From Caldilinea sp. CFX5 (GTDB lineage Bacteria > Chloroflexota > Anaerolineae > Caldilineales > Caldilineaceae): a stretch of DNA of 64,000 bases. Positions 51,965 to 60,639 of the stretch are shown here, piece after piece; the stretch's first letter is position 1, and every line of letters starts with the position of its first letter. A program made the position numbers and the translations under genes. The notes under the pieces were generated by a model that made no database searches, was not told the origin of the DNA, and was given only the letters and a program-made list of their open reading frames with translations. The DNA lies in assembly GCA_021405325.1 (NCBI GenBank), contig QWII01000035.1, forward strand, positions 90,666 through 154,665, in the 5' to 3' direction.

Positions 51965-53277
51965 AAATTTTTCTAAGTGCAATGGGCACCCGTGGCGATA
52001 TTCAGCCCTTCATTGCGCTGGGCCAGGGGTTACAGGCCGCCGGCCATGAAGTAGCGCTTTGTACAGCCGAAGGCTACCGCCCCTTTATCGCGGAATATGG
52101 CGTCCCCTACGCCTTTATGGACAATGAATTTCTAGCGATCATCCAATCGCAGACCGGGCAGGCCGCCATCGAGAGCAAGCGCGGGGTGTGGGAAATCTAC
52201 CGGCAGATCGGCCCGATCATCCGTCGCTCGTTGGAGGATGAGTGGCGCGCTGTGCAAGCCTTTCAACCGGACGTGATGGTCTATCACCCGAAGATGCTGG
52301 GCAGCTATCACATTGCCGAAAAGCTGGGGATTCCCAGTTGGCTTTCCCTGGCGCTGCCCTTCCAGACGCCGACGCGCGCCTTTCCCAACCCCATGTTTAC
52401 CGGCGTCAAGCTTGGGCTGAGCTTAGGTCGAAGCCTGGGCGGCTGGTTCAACCGAGTTAGCTACCGGTTGATGGATCTGGCCGGGCTGATGTATGGCGGC
52501 GTCACCAATGATTTTCGCGTAAAGACACTGGGGTTGCCGCCGAAAGGGCGCTTTGCCCGTTCCACAATCAAAACCAACGGCGCGCCGGTGCCGGTGCTCT
52601 ATGCCTATAGTCCGCAGCTCGTGCCGCGCCCGGACGATTTCCCGCCGGAAGTGCATGTGACCGGTTTCTGGTTTCTCGATCACACGCCCGCCTGGCAACC
52701 ATCGCCGGAACTTCGGGCCTTTTTAGCCGCGGGGCCGCCGCCGGTTTATGTCGGCTTTGGCAGTATGAGCGGCAGCGCCGGGGCCGAACGGGGCAGGATT
52801 GTGGTGGCGGCGTTGCAAAAGGCCGGTCAGCGCGGGGTCGTGGCGAGCGGCTGGGGTGGTCTCCAGGCCGGCGATCTGCCGGCGAGCATCTTTCCAATCG
52901 ACGCGGCGCCCCATGATTGGCTCTTTCCGCGCATGGCGGCTGTCGTCCATCATGGCGGCTCCGGCACAACGGCGGCGGGTTTGCGCGCCGGCAAGCCGAC
53001 GGTGATCTGTCCCTTTATTGCCGATCAACCCTTTTGGGGCAAAGTGGTCTATGACCGTGGCGTCGGGCCGCAGCCAATCCCGCAGAAAAAACTCACCGTC
53101 GATCAGTTGGCGGCGGCCATCACCACCGCCGTCAATGATAGGGCGATGCAACAACGGGCGGCGGAACTTGGCGCCCGGATCCGGGCCGAAGATGGGGTGG
53201 CGTGCGCCGTTGCGCTCATTACGGCAAGTCGTCCAGAGACCAGCCGGGTACAGCAACGCGCGGTAGCAATGCCATGA
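51961..53277 (+). CDS. UDP-glycosyltransferase (GT1/GT28-like)
   Basis: The 438-residue GT-B enzyme has an N-terminal acceptor domain starting MKIFLSAMGTRGDIQPFIALG, the pattern of sterol- and macrolide-type glucosyltransferases. The C-terminal nucleotide-sugar domain has VYVGFGSMSG, then APHDWLFPRMAAVVHHGGSGTTAAGLRAGKP (core HHGGSGTTAAGLRAG) and PFIADQPFWGKVV. It may glycosylate a lipid or a toxic aromatic compound. It overlaps the TetR gene upstream and the methyltransferase downstream by 4 bases each. Confidence 0.9.
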   Translation: MKIFLSAMGTRGDIQPFIALGQGLQAAGHEVALCTAEGYRPFIAEYGVPYAFMDNEFLAIIQSQTGQAAIESKRGVWEIYRQIGPIIRRSLEDEWRAVQAFQPDVMVYHPKMLGSYHIAEKLGIPSWLSLALPFQTPTRAFPNPMFTGVKLGLSLGRSLGGWFNRVSYRLMDLAGLMYGGVTNDFRVKTLGLPPKGRFARSTIKTNGAPVPVLYAYSPQLVPRPDDFPPEVHVTGFWFLDHTPAWQPSPELRAFLAAGPPPVYVGFGSMSGSAGAERGRIVVAALQKAGQRGVVASGWGGLQAGDLPASIFPIDAAPHDWLFPRMAAVVHHGGSGTTAAGLRAGKPTVICPFIADQPFWGKVVYDRGVGPQPIPQKKLTVDQLAAAITTAVNDRAMQQRAAELGARIRAEDGVACAVALITASRPETSRVQQRAVAMP

Positions 53278-53858
53278 GCGATTTCTGGTTGAAGGCCGCG
53301 TTTCTGGTGGCGATCGTGGCGCAAATTGTGATTCGCAGCCCCTACAACCGGCTACGACAGCAGAACCGTGTCACCACGGATCGGGTCACCACCCAGGAAA
53401 TGGTGTTGCTGTGGCTGCTTTTGTTGGGCCTGCTGCTCTCGCTGATCTATATTTTTACCGATTGGCTGGCCTTTGCGGACTATCACTTGCCGCCCTGGCT
53501 GGGCAATGTTGGCATCCTGCTGCTCCTGCTGGCGCTCTGGCTCTTCTGGCGTTCCCATGTAGACTTGGGGCGCAACTGGTCGCCCTCGTTGCAGATCATT
53601 GAGCAGCATACACTGGTGACCAACGGGGTCTATCGCCATATTCGCCACCCCATGTATGCCGCACAGTGGCTCTTTGTCCTGGCGCAACTGTTTCTGCTGC
53701 AAAATTGGCTTGCCGGGCCGGCCAATCTGCTGTGCTTTATCCCCTTCTATTTCCTGCGCGTGCCGCAGGAAGAACAGATGATGATCGAGCAGTTTGGCGC
53801 GGCATATCGTGAGTACATGGCGCGCACGGGTCGCCTCTTGCCGCAATTGAGGAGGTAA
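53274..53858 (+). CDS. Isoprenylcysteine-carboxyl-methyltransferase-family membrane protein
   Basis: The 194-residue protein has about five membrane segments; the ATG at 53274 overlaps the glycosyltransferase stop. The SAM-binding C-terminal motif is visible as HTLVTNGVYRHIRHPMYAAQW (core GVYRHIRHPMY), then FYFLRVPQEEQMMIEQFG. The family methylates lipids or small hydrophobic acceptors in the membrane. With TetR and the glycosyltransferase it forms a three-gene tailoring or detoxification operon. Confidence 0.9.
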   Translation: MSDFWLKAAFLVAIVAQIVIRSPYNRLRQQNRVTTDRVTTQEMVLLWLLLLGLLLSLIYIFTDWLAFADYHLPPWLGNVGILLLLLALWLFWRSHVDLGRNWSPSLQIIEQHTLVTNGVYRHIRHPMYAAQWLFVLAQLFLLQNWLAGPANLLCFIPFYFLRVPQEEQMMIEQFGAAYREYMARTGRLLPQLRR

Positions 53859-54167
53859 GGGTTGTTATTTGCTCTCCTGGCAATCAGCGTAGTTGACCGT
53901 TGGTCGGCTGCCGGCCAGGCGCAAATCACGCCCTATTTGGTATGTTTGACCGCATTAATCTGACCCAGTGATGCAGTCATTGGTGCAAGATCCCCCTAAA
54001 GCCGCTAAAAAGCCAATAAAAAGCGCTCAGAATGATAAAATATGGCCATGCTAAAGTATTGAGATAGCTAATAATCTTTGAAATAATAGCAGTATAAAAG
54101 CTAACAGAAAGCCTAATCAATACAGAAATAAAGCAAGTATCCAGCCTAAAAGCAGAGAGGAGGCGTG
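53859..54167. other. AT-rich intergenic region
   Basis: No gene is supported. The segment 54000-54150 is markedly AT-rich with several TATAA- and AATAAT-like boxes and probably contains the promoter of the next gene; I cannot choose among them. Confidence 0.4.
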
Positions 54168-54623
54168 ATGACGGAGCAGAGCTTTCAAACCACCGTACAG
54201 AAACAGGGCAGCCGCGTCTTTGTTCTCTTGCCGTTTGACCCAAACCAAAGCTGGGGCGCCAAGGAGCGTCATAATGTTCACGGCGCCATCAACGGCGTCA
54301 CGATTCGTGGCACGTTACTGTTGGATGGTGGCAGCTATTACCTTGCTTTGGGGCCGGCTTGGCGGCGCGCTAGTGGCATTGAAGCCGGGGCGAATGTAAC
54401 CGTGCAGTTAACGGCGGAAGGTCCACAAGTGGCAACTATGGCTGCGGATCTGAGCGCCGCCTTTGCCGGTGCGCCAACCGCCCAGGAATTTTTCAATTCT
54501 CTGCCCACCTTTTATCAAAAGAATTACATGCGTTGGGTGGAGAGCGCCAAGCGCCCGGAAACACGGGCCAAGCGCATTGAGGAGATGATCGAACTGTTAA
54601 AAGCCGGCAAACGCGAGCGGTAA
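54168..54623 (+). CDS. YdeI/DUF1905-type small protein
   Basis: The 151-residue protein starts at ATG 54168 (a GTG precedes it; GGAGGCG upstream). The N-terminal half is the DUF1905 beta-barrel pattern (RVFVLLPFDPNQSWGAKERHNV, core PNQSWGAKERHNVHGAING). The C-terminal helix pair FFNSLPTFYQKNYMRWVESAKRPETRAKRI (core YMRWVESAKRPETRAKRI) is the YdeI/OmpD-associated module. The family's role is poorly known, with reported links to stress or bacteriocin protection. Confidence 0.85.
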   Translation: MTEQSFQTTVQKQGSRVFVLLPFDPNQSWGAKERHNVHGAINGVTIRGTLLLDGGSYYLALGPAWRRASGIEAGANVTVQLTAEGPQVATMAADLSAAFAGAPTAQEFFNSLPTFYQKNYMRWVESAKRPETRAKRIEEMIELLKAGKRER

Positions 54624-54642
54624 CAACCAAATTTAACCGATT

Positions 54643-54732
54643 GGCTCATCTACGGAAAGTGTGAACACCTGTCAGGTTTCCAAAACCTGACAGGTGTGGC
54701 GGGTCGAAACCTCACACTTTCTGTAGATGAGC
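54643..54732. repeat. Nested double hairpin (21-bp outer, 14-bp inner stems)
   Basis: The outer arms 54643-54663 and 54712-54732 match at 20 of 21 positions (GCTCATCTACGGAAAGTGTG...). The inner arms 54665-54678 and 54684-54697 (ACACCTGTCAGGTT) are perfect. A cruciform-like, miniature-element architecture. Confidence 0.9.
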
Positions 54733-54786
54733 GAACCGATTTTGCCGCCAAAAGCGCTATAAAATTTTAACCGGAGGAGCAACCAG

Positions 54787-55248
54787 ATGAATGAACTTTT
54801 CAAAAAATTGCAATACAAAGGCAGTGACAAAATCCTTGTTCTCAATGCGCCGGATGAGTTTCAACCCCAGTTGGCGGCGATTGCCGACCGCGTGCGCGTC
54901 GATACGCAGCCCGTCGGTGACGAGCGCTATGACTTTGTGATGGTCTTTGTTAAGTCGTGCGCCGAGGTGCAAGCCAATGCCGAACCGGCGGTCAAGCGTG
55001 TCAAGGAGGATGCACTCCTCTGGTTTGCCTACCCGAAGAAGTCATCGAAGAAATATAAAACGGATCTCGGTCGCGATGATGGTTGGCAACCGTTAGGTGT
55101 ACTTGGCTACGAGGGCGTGCGCATGATCGCCATCGACGACGATTGGTCAGCCTTCCGCGTCCGTCATGTCAGCAAGATCAAGTCACTGACGCGCAGCGAA
55201 AAAATGGCGCTTAGCGATGACGGGAAACAACGGGCAAAGAAGGGGTAG
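54787..55248 (+). CDS. Conserved protein of unknown function (DUF3052-like)
   Basis: The 153-residue protein starts at ATG 54787 after CCGGAGGAGC. It begins MNELFKKLQYKGSDKILVLNAP and has YDFVMVFVKSCAEVQANAE, then LLWFAYPKKSSKKYKTDLGRD. A similar layout occurs in small DUF3052-type proteins, whose role is unclear. It is followed by a strong terminator, so it is a single-gene unit, and is unrelated in sequence to the YdeI-type gene upstream. Confidence 0.75.
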   Translation: MNELFKKLQYKGSDKILVLNAPDEFQPQLAAIADRVRVDTQPVGDERYDFVMVFVKSCAEVQANAEPAVKRVKEDALLWFAYPKKSSKKYKTDLGRDDGWQPLGVLGYEGVRMIAIDDDWSAFRVRHVSKIKSLTRSEKMALSDDGKQRAKKG

Positions 55249-55295
55249 CCGATTGGGTCTCCCGGTTCATAGGGCAAGCAAATTGATCGCATCGA

Positions 55296-55335
55296 CAGCA
55301 GTCCGCCTTTTGCCAAAAGGCGGACTGCTGCTTTT
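55296..55335 (+). terminator. Rho-independent terminator
   Basis: CAGCAGTCCGCCTTTT (55296-55311) pairs perfectly with 55315-55330, and CTTTT follows. It ends the gene at 54787-55248. Confidence 0.9.
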
Positions 55336-55378
55336 CCTGCCCGTCAGCGGTCGCATCGCGATTTAGTCAATTGATGGA

Positions 55379-55407
55379 TTGACAAAATAGTTCACATTTT
55401 GTAATAT
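55379..55407 (+). promoter_or_regulatory. Sigma70 promoter with a TTCACA/TGTGAA operator-like repeat
   Basis: TTGACA (55379-55384), 17 bases, TAATAT (55402-55407). An inverted repeat TTCACA (from 55391) and TGTGAA (to about 55424) spans the -10 region and could be the site of the IclR regulator encoded just downstream. Confidence 0.65.
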
Positions 55408-55452
55408 ATTTCCATATTGTGAAACAAACTGTTGATTATCATCAGAAGGCCG

Positions 55453-56271
55453 ATGACAACTTCGCAACTGGTAGAAGCCTATCCGGGCGCCCAAGCCATA
55501 GCACGGGCAATCGCTATCCTAAAGAGCTTTGATGACCGCCACCCTGAATGGGGGTTGAGCGAATTGAGCGAGCATGTAGGCTTGAACAAGACAACGACCC
55601 ATCGCTTGTTGGCGGCGCTGGAAAGTGAAGGCTTGATTGCACGCAACCCCATTTCCGGCGGCTACCGGTTGGGCTTGGAGTTAGTGGCCCTAGGCGGTGC
55701 GGCGCTACGCGCCAATGATCTCCACACGGTCGCCCGCCCGGAAATGGAACGACTGGCGCAGGAGTCGGGTGTTGCGGTCGCTTTAGAGGTTTTGCAGCGT
55801 GGTCAAATGCTGGTGTTGGACGAGGTGAGTAGCCGCGAGCCGGCCGGCGCCCCCCGCGATATGGGGATACGCCTCCCCCTGCACGCCACCTCGACCGGCA
55901 AGCTGCTCCTGGCCTACCGCCCGGAAGCGGAGGTCGAAAAATATCTAGGAACGCCGCTCCTGGCGTTGACAGCCCGGACTATGACCGAACCGGCGCAACT
56001 ACGGGAGGCATTACGCCAAATTCGGCAGCAAGGGTATGCCGTTGCCAGCGAGGAATTAGAGGTGGGCTTTATGGCGATAGCAGCGCCCATCTATGATTAT
56101 ACGAATCATGTAATCGCAGCGATCAGCCTTGGCGGTCCCCGAATTTGGATCACAGAGGAACGTTTACCGGTGCTGATCGCCCAGTTGCAAATCGCTGGGC
56201 GCACCATTTCGCGCCAGCTTGGCTATCGACCAGGCTGCGGCGCAGCGCCGGTGGCGCCGCATGTAAAGTAA
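55453..56271 (+). CDS. IclR-family transcriptional regulator
   Basis: The 272-residue regulator starts at MTTSQLVEAYPG. The winged HTH lies at residues 12-75 (AIARAIAILKSFDDRHPEWG, LSELSEHVGLNKTTTHRLL), and the GAF-like effector domain follows (RLPLHATSTGKLLLAY, the conserved effector loop, and EELEVGFMAIAAPIYDY). The next gene, an aminotransferase, starts 37 bases after its stop and is probably its target. An operator-like inverted repeat lies over the promoter at 55379-55424. Confidence 0.93.
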   Translation: MTTSQLVEAYPGAQAIARAIAILKSFDDRHPEWGLSELSEHVGLNKTTTHRLLAALESEGLIARNPISGGYRLGLELVALGGAALRANDLHTVARPEMERLAQESGVAVALEVLQRGQMLVLDEVSSREPAGAPRDMGIRLPLHATSTGKLLLAYRPEAEVEKYLGTPLLALTARTMTEPAQLREALRQIRQQGYAVASEELEVGFMAIAAPIYDYTNHVIAAISLGGPRIWITEERLPVLIAQLQIAGRTISRQLGYRPGCGAAPVAPHVK

Positions 56272-56307
56272 AAGAGTCAAGTGAGTGTACTGCGGAAGGA
56301 GTACGAT

Positions 56308-57657
56308 ATGTTGGCAGAACGACAACAAGCGCCATTGATCCGGCTCACCGTGCCTGGCCCCAAAGCCCAGGCGATCTTGGCGCGCGACCGGAAGGTCGTC
56401 ACCGCGGCCTACGGTCGCGAACATGAATTTGTCATGGCTTATGGCCGCGGGTGTGAGGTCTTTGATGTCGACGACAACCGCTTTCTCGACTTTGCCAGCG
56501 GTATCGCCGTTAACTCCACTGGTCACAGTCACCCGCTTGTCGTTGACGCCATCAAAGCGCAAGCTGAAAAATTCTTACACATTTCCTCTGATTTTTATCA
56601 TGAACCGTGGGTGGCTTTAAGCGAAAAACTGGATGAGATCGCGCCCTTTGACGAAGATGCCCAGATTTTTCTGGCCAACTCCGGCACCGAAGCGGTGGAA
56701 GCAGCGATCAAATTAGCCCGCTATCACACCGGCCGCCCGCGCGCCATCGGCTGCATCGGCAGTTTTCATGGGCGCACGCAAGGGTCACTGGGCTTCACCG
56801 CCAGCAAACCGGTGCAGCGCCGCGGTTTTGCCGATCCTTCCTATGTCACCCACATTCCCTACCCCAACGCCTATCGCCCCTTGTTGGCGATGCAACCCAC
56901 CGACGCCGACTATGGCGAAACGGTGGTCAACTATTTGGAACATGTCATTTTCAAGACCATGACGCCGCCGGATGAAGTCGCCGCCATTTTGGTCGAGCCG
57001 ATTCAGGGCGAGGGCGGCTATCTGGTGCCGCCGGCCAGCTTCTTGCCCCGTCTGCGCCAAGTATGTGATCAACATGGCATTTTGCTGATTGTCGATGAAG
57101 TGCAGAGCGGCGTCGGGCGCACCGGTCGCTGGTGGGCGGTGGAGCATTGGGGCATTGAGCCGGATATTGTTTGCACGGCCAAGGGCATTGCCAGCGGCGT
57201 GCCATTAGGCGGCATTATCGGGCGCAAAAGCATCATGAGCTGGCCGCGCAGCGCACATGGCAATACCTTTGGCGGCAACCCCATCGCCTGTGCCGCAGCG
57301 CTGGCGACACTCAATGTTTTAGAGAATGGCGGCATTGCCAACGCCGACAAGCAAGGCGCTTACCTCTTGTCGGCGCTGGAAGCAATGGCAACCCGCCACC
57401 CCAGCATCGGCGACGTGCGCGGCAAGGGCTTGATGATCGGCGTCGAGTTCGTCAAGGATCGCGCCACCAAAGCGCCGGCCCCCGAACTGCGCAATCGGGT
57501 CAACCACTTGGCCTTTGAACATGGTCTGCTACTGATCGGCTGTGGCGTCAGCACCACCCGCTTTATCCCGCCGCTGATTATCAGCCGGGCCGAGGTTGAA
57601 GAAGGGCTGGCGATCTTTGAACATGCCTTGACACTGGCGGAGGCGGAGCTACTGTAA
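56308..57657 (+). CDS. Class III aminotransferase (4-aminobutyrate type)
   Basis: The 449-residue PLP enzyme starts at ATG 56308, preceded by GGAAGGAG; a GTG at 56281 is less likely. Family motifs are FLDFASGIAVNSTGHSHP, FLANSGTEAVEAAIKLAR, FHGRTQGSLGFTASK, VEPIQGEGGYLVP, LLIVDEVQSGVGRTGRWWA (Asp for PLP) and the Schiff-base Lys in CTAKGIASGVPLGG. It would move an amino group from 4-aminobutyrate or a similar omega-amino acid to 2-oxoglutarate. It is likely controlled by the IclR gene upstream. Confidence 0.93.
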   Translation: MLAERQQAPLIRLTVPGPKAQAILARDRKVVTAAYGREHEFVMAYGRGCEVFDVDDNRFLDFASGIAVNSTGHSHPLVVDAIKAQAEKFLHISSDFYHEPWVALSEKLDEIAPFDEDAQIFLANSGTEAVEAAIKLARYHTGRPRAIGCIGSFHGRTQGSLGFTASKPVQRRGFADPSYVTHIPYPNAYRPLLAMQPTDADYGETVVNYLEHVIFKTMTPPDEVAAILVEPIQGEGGYLVPPASFLPRLRQVCDQHGILLIVDEVQSGVGRTGRWWAVEHWGIEPDIVCTAKGIASGVPLGGIIGRKSIMSWPRSAHGNTFGGNPIACAAALATLNVLENGGIANADKQGAYLLSALEAMATRHPSIGDVRGKGLMIGVEFVKDRATKAPAPELRNRVNHLAFEHGLLLIGCGVSTTRFIPPLIISRAEVEEGLAIFEHALTLAEAELL

Positions 57658-57685
57658 CCCAAAGCGGCTACCATGTGCGGCTTGC

Positions 57686-59389
57686 CTAATGTCCGCCGGT
57701 CGTCCCCTGGACCGTCTGATAGGCGCCGCGGCCCAGCCAGCGGCCCGGCCAACCCGGCAAAAAGGCGCCGATGACCAATGCCACCAAGGCGGCATAAAAG
57801 GTGATGCGATAGGTATGTTCAAAGCCGAGAATATTCTCGGCGCAAATTTGATCCAACTGCGCCCGCACCTGGGCTTTGACGGTCTCCCCTTGTGCCTGCA
57901 CCGCCGGCAGCACATTGTTTTCCGGGGCAACACCGGGCGTTTCACAGATGCCAAAGGCTTGGATATGGCCCGCCTGTTGCTCCTCGGATGAGACCAGCGC
58001 TTGCTGTTGTTGCTGGGTGGACACGGAAAGGCTGCCGGCCAGCACCGAGGCCAGCGCCGCCACCGCCACCGCCTGCACGACAAAGCGCGTTGAGTTTTGC
58101 AGTGAGGAGCCACGCGGCAACAAGTCACGCGGGACGCTGCTCATGGCGGTGGTAAAGGTGGTTTGCAAAGTCATCCCCACCGCCACCCCCCGCAGCGCCA
58201 GCAGAAACATGATGTAGCCAATGGGCGTCAGCGCTTCTAATTGGGAAAGTTGCCAGGTGTTGATGCACAAAATGATAAAGCCGACCACCACCAGCGGGCG
58301 CGGCCCGACCTTGTCATATAGCCGCCCGGCGAGCGGTGTGGTAATGCCGGAGGCAATGGCGACGGCTAATAAGACGTAGCCGCTCTCCAAGGCCGTGCGT
58401 CCGCGCATGGCCTGGAGGTAGATCGGCATCAAAAACTCAGCGCCAAAGAGCGCCACCGTTGCCACATAGCCGACCAGGGTGGCATTAAGAAAAACCCGGT
58501 TTGTATAGAGCCGCAAATTGAGCAACGGATCGCTCACCACATACAACTCGATGATGGCAAAGGCCGCCAGCGAGACTATACCGACCCCAAACCAGAAAAT
58601 GACGCCACCCGCCGTCCAGCCCTGCGCTTCCGCCTGGGAGGCCGCATAGAGGACGGCGCCAAAGCCAACCGCCGCTGTGAGCAACCCCAACGGGTCAAAG
58701 CGTGGTTTGAGCGGTCGCTTCTCATTGCGCAAAAAGCGCGAACCCAGAAACACACCGACAATGCCGATGGGCAGATTGAGAAAGAAGATATAGCGCCACA
58801 AGTCGGCATCCACCAACAGGCCGCCGAGAATTGGCCCCAACGCCGGTGCCACCACCAGGGCAATGCCAAAGAGGCCCAACGCCGTGCCGATTTCGCGCGG
58901 CGGAAACGCCCGGTAAAGCATGGCCGGTCCCAACGGTTGCGCCAGCCCGCCGCCGATGCCTTGTAAGGCGCGGGCTGCAATCAAAAAGCCCAAGGTCGAC
59001 GCCAGGCCACAACACAACGACCCCACGACAAATAACGCTAAACCAGTCAGGTAGACCCGTTTGGTGCCGAAACGGTCACCTAAAAAGCCGGAGATAGGCG
59101 TCGTGATGCCCAACGCCAGCACATAGATGCTGATGACCCACTGCGCCGCCGCCAGCGTGCTGCCAAACTCCCGGCGTAAGGTCTGAAAGGCCACATTCAC
59201 CACCGTACTGTCCAGGATGATCATAAAGATCCCAAAAAGCACCGAAATCAAAACCCGCCATTTATAGGCCAACCGTCCCGGCGTCTCCACCGCAGCGGCG
59301 TCGACGGGGGGCTGGCCGTTATGGCGAGCCGTCACCGACGCCGCCGGAACGGATTCTGCCGATTGAACGGCAATGCGATCGTCACGCAT
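57686..59389 (-). CDS. DHA2-family drug:H+ antiporter (EmrB/QacA type)
   Basis: The 567-residue membrane protein has about 14 hydrophobic segments after a soluble N-terminus of some 45 residues. Motifs are the DHA2 LDSTVVNVAFQTL in helix 1, GFLGDRFGTKRVYLTG (motif A) and ALGPILGGLLVDADLWRYIFFLNLPIG (core GPILGGLLVD, motif C). It exports hydrophobic or cationic compounds. A TTG 4 codons upstream (59401) is an alternative start. It converges with the aminotransferase gene and diverges from the HTH-PocR regulator. Confidence 0.92.
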   Translation of the reverse strand: MRDDRIAVQSAESVPAASVTARHNGQPPVDAAAVETPGRLAYKWRVLISVLFGIFMIILDSTVVNVAFQTLRREFGSTLAAAQWVISIYVLALGITTPISGFLGDRFGTKRVYLTGLALFVVGSLCCGLASTLGFLIAARALQGIGGGLAQPLGPAMLYRAFPPREIGTALGLFGIALVVAPALGPILGGLLVDADLWRYIFFLNLPIGIVGVFLGSRFLRNEKRPLKPRFDPLGLLTAAVGFGAVLYAASQAEAQGWTAGGVIFWFGVGIVSLAAFAIIELYVVSDPLLNLRLYTNRVFLNATLVGYVATVALFGAEFLMPIYLQAMRGRTALESGYVLLAVAIASGITTPLAGRLYDKVGPRPLVVVGFIILCINTWQLSQLEALTPIGYIMFLLALRGVAVGMTLQTTFTTAMSSVPRDLLPRGSSLQNSTRFVVQAVAVAALASVLAGSLSVSTQQQQQALVSSEEQQAGHIQAFGICETPGVAPENNVLPAVQAQGETVKAQVRAQLDQICAENILGFEHTYRITFYAALVALVIGAFLPGWPGRWLGRGAYQTVQGTTGGH

Positions 59390-59661
59390 GATCGAAAACA
59401 ATCTATTTTCTATACCTCACCCTGCAACAGGCGGAGGGCTGCTGCTGTGTAAGTCTCTACGATAGCACAAAAGTGAGCTTTATTGTGTAGGGAGTATCCT
59501 CAGATAGCTTAGAAAAGGATGATCAGACTGCTATAAACGCCAGCAACATAAGCAATGCAAGCATTTTCATTTTATATTGTTGATAACAAAAATTTACCAT
59601 GTTATTTTGCAGAAACTGTTTATTATTGTTGTTTTTGATGCAAATAGTTATTTTTGATGTA
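59390..59661. other. AT-rich divergent intergenic region with TTTTTGATG direct repeats
   Basis: No gene. Two copies of TTTTTGATG (about 59632-59640 and 59651-59659) lie just upstream of the -35 box of the HTH-PocR gene and could be activator or repressor sites. Poly-A/T tracts suggest curved DNA. Confidence 0.5.
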
Positions 59662-59690
59662 TTGACAGCAAAAATAAAGTGCGCTATACT
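59662..59690 (+). promoter_or_regulatory. Consensus sigma70 promoter of the sulfur gene set
   Basis: TTGACA (59662-59667), exactly 17 bases, TATACT (59685-59690). It overlaps an in-frame upstream Met of the following gene and so rules out that start. Confidence 0.8.
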
Positions 59691-59738
59691 ATAAACAAGA
59701 TTGTGAAATTAAGAGCAAATGGAGCGCAAAGCGTACCA

Positions 59739-60554
59739 ATGGCTAACTTGCTAACAACCCGTCAAGTGCAGGAAATCTTAAAAATTGATCGGACCACCAT
59801 CTACCGCATGGTGGAAAGCGGCCAACTGCCGGCGGTACGGGTTGGCAAACAGTGGCGCTTTGCCCGTACTGACCTGGATCAGTTGCTCAACGGGGCCAAG
59901 CCGCCGGTAGAGATGAATCCGGCGCTGGTTCAGCCGGCCCCTGCTATGGCCACCCAGTCCAATAACGAGCAGCCGTTAGGCGAATTACTGCCCTTGGCTG
60001 CCGCGCAGATGATTCAGGATGTCGTGGCCGATGCCCTAGGCGTGACGATGGTGATCACCGACATGGCCGGCCAGCCCGTCACCCAAGTGAGCAATCCTTG
60101 CGGTCTCTATCATACGCTGCTGGCGGATGAAGAAGCGGTCTCCCATTGCATCCACGAGTGGCAACGGCTGGCCGGCGCGGTGACGCTGGAACCCAAATTT
60201 TCCCCCAACGACTTGGGCTTGCTCTGCGCTCGCGGCCTGATCCGCACCGGCAACCTGTTGAAAGGTATGGTCTTTGTCGGCGGCATTGCGCCCGAGCAGT
60301 GGCCGCCTGCCAGGGAACAGGTGAAAGCGATCGCCGCCCAATTCAAGATGACGCCGCAAGCCCTGGCCCCCCACATTGATGAGGTCTATCGGCTGGATCG
60401 GCGCCAGCGGGAGCGGGTGCTGAGTTTTGTCCAACGCATTGCCGACATCTTTTCCCTGCTCTTGGAAGATCGCAGTCAGGCGGGCAAGGAGACAGCGGAT
60501 CTCTATCACATGTTAGCGACGCCACAGGGGCAAACGGTAACAGTGAAAGCGTAG
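59739..60554 (+). CDS. HTH regulator with PocR sensory domain
   Basis: The 271-residue protein starts at MANLLTTRQVQEILKIDRTT. The first 55 residues are an excisionase/MerR-like HTH (TTIYRMVESGQLPAVRVGKQWRFARTDLDQLL, core RMVESGQLPAVRVGKQWRF). Residues about 85-250 form a PocR-type ligand domain, with the Cys residues in NPCGLYHTL, SHCIHEW and GLLCARGLIRTG and the closing GNLLKGMVFVGGI. PocR domains sense small metabolites; three kept cysteines may bind metal or react with sulfur species. It leads the sulfide oxidation genes and is their likely regulator. Confidence 0.88.
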   Translation: MANLLTTRQVQEILKIDRTTIYRMVESGQLPAVRVGKQWRFARTDLDQLLNGAKPPVEMNPALVQPAPAMATQSNNEQPLGELLPLAAAQMIQDVVADALGVTMVITDMAGQPVTQVSNPCGLYHTLLADEEAVSHCIHEWQRLAGAVTLEPKFSPNDLGLLCARGLIRTGNLLKGMVFVGGIAPEQWPPAREQVKAIAAQFKMTPQALAPHIDEVYRLDRRQRERVLSFVQRIADIFSLLLEDRSQAGKETADLYHMLATPQGQTVTVKA

Positions 60555-60639
60555 CCCCCGGTTGTAAGATAAATTTTACTTCGCATAGCCAAAAATAGGC
60601 TTACACAATGATGCGTTTACACTTCAAAGGAGAAGTGCT

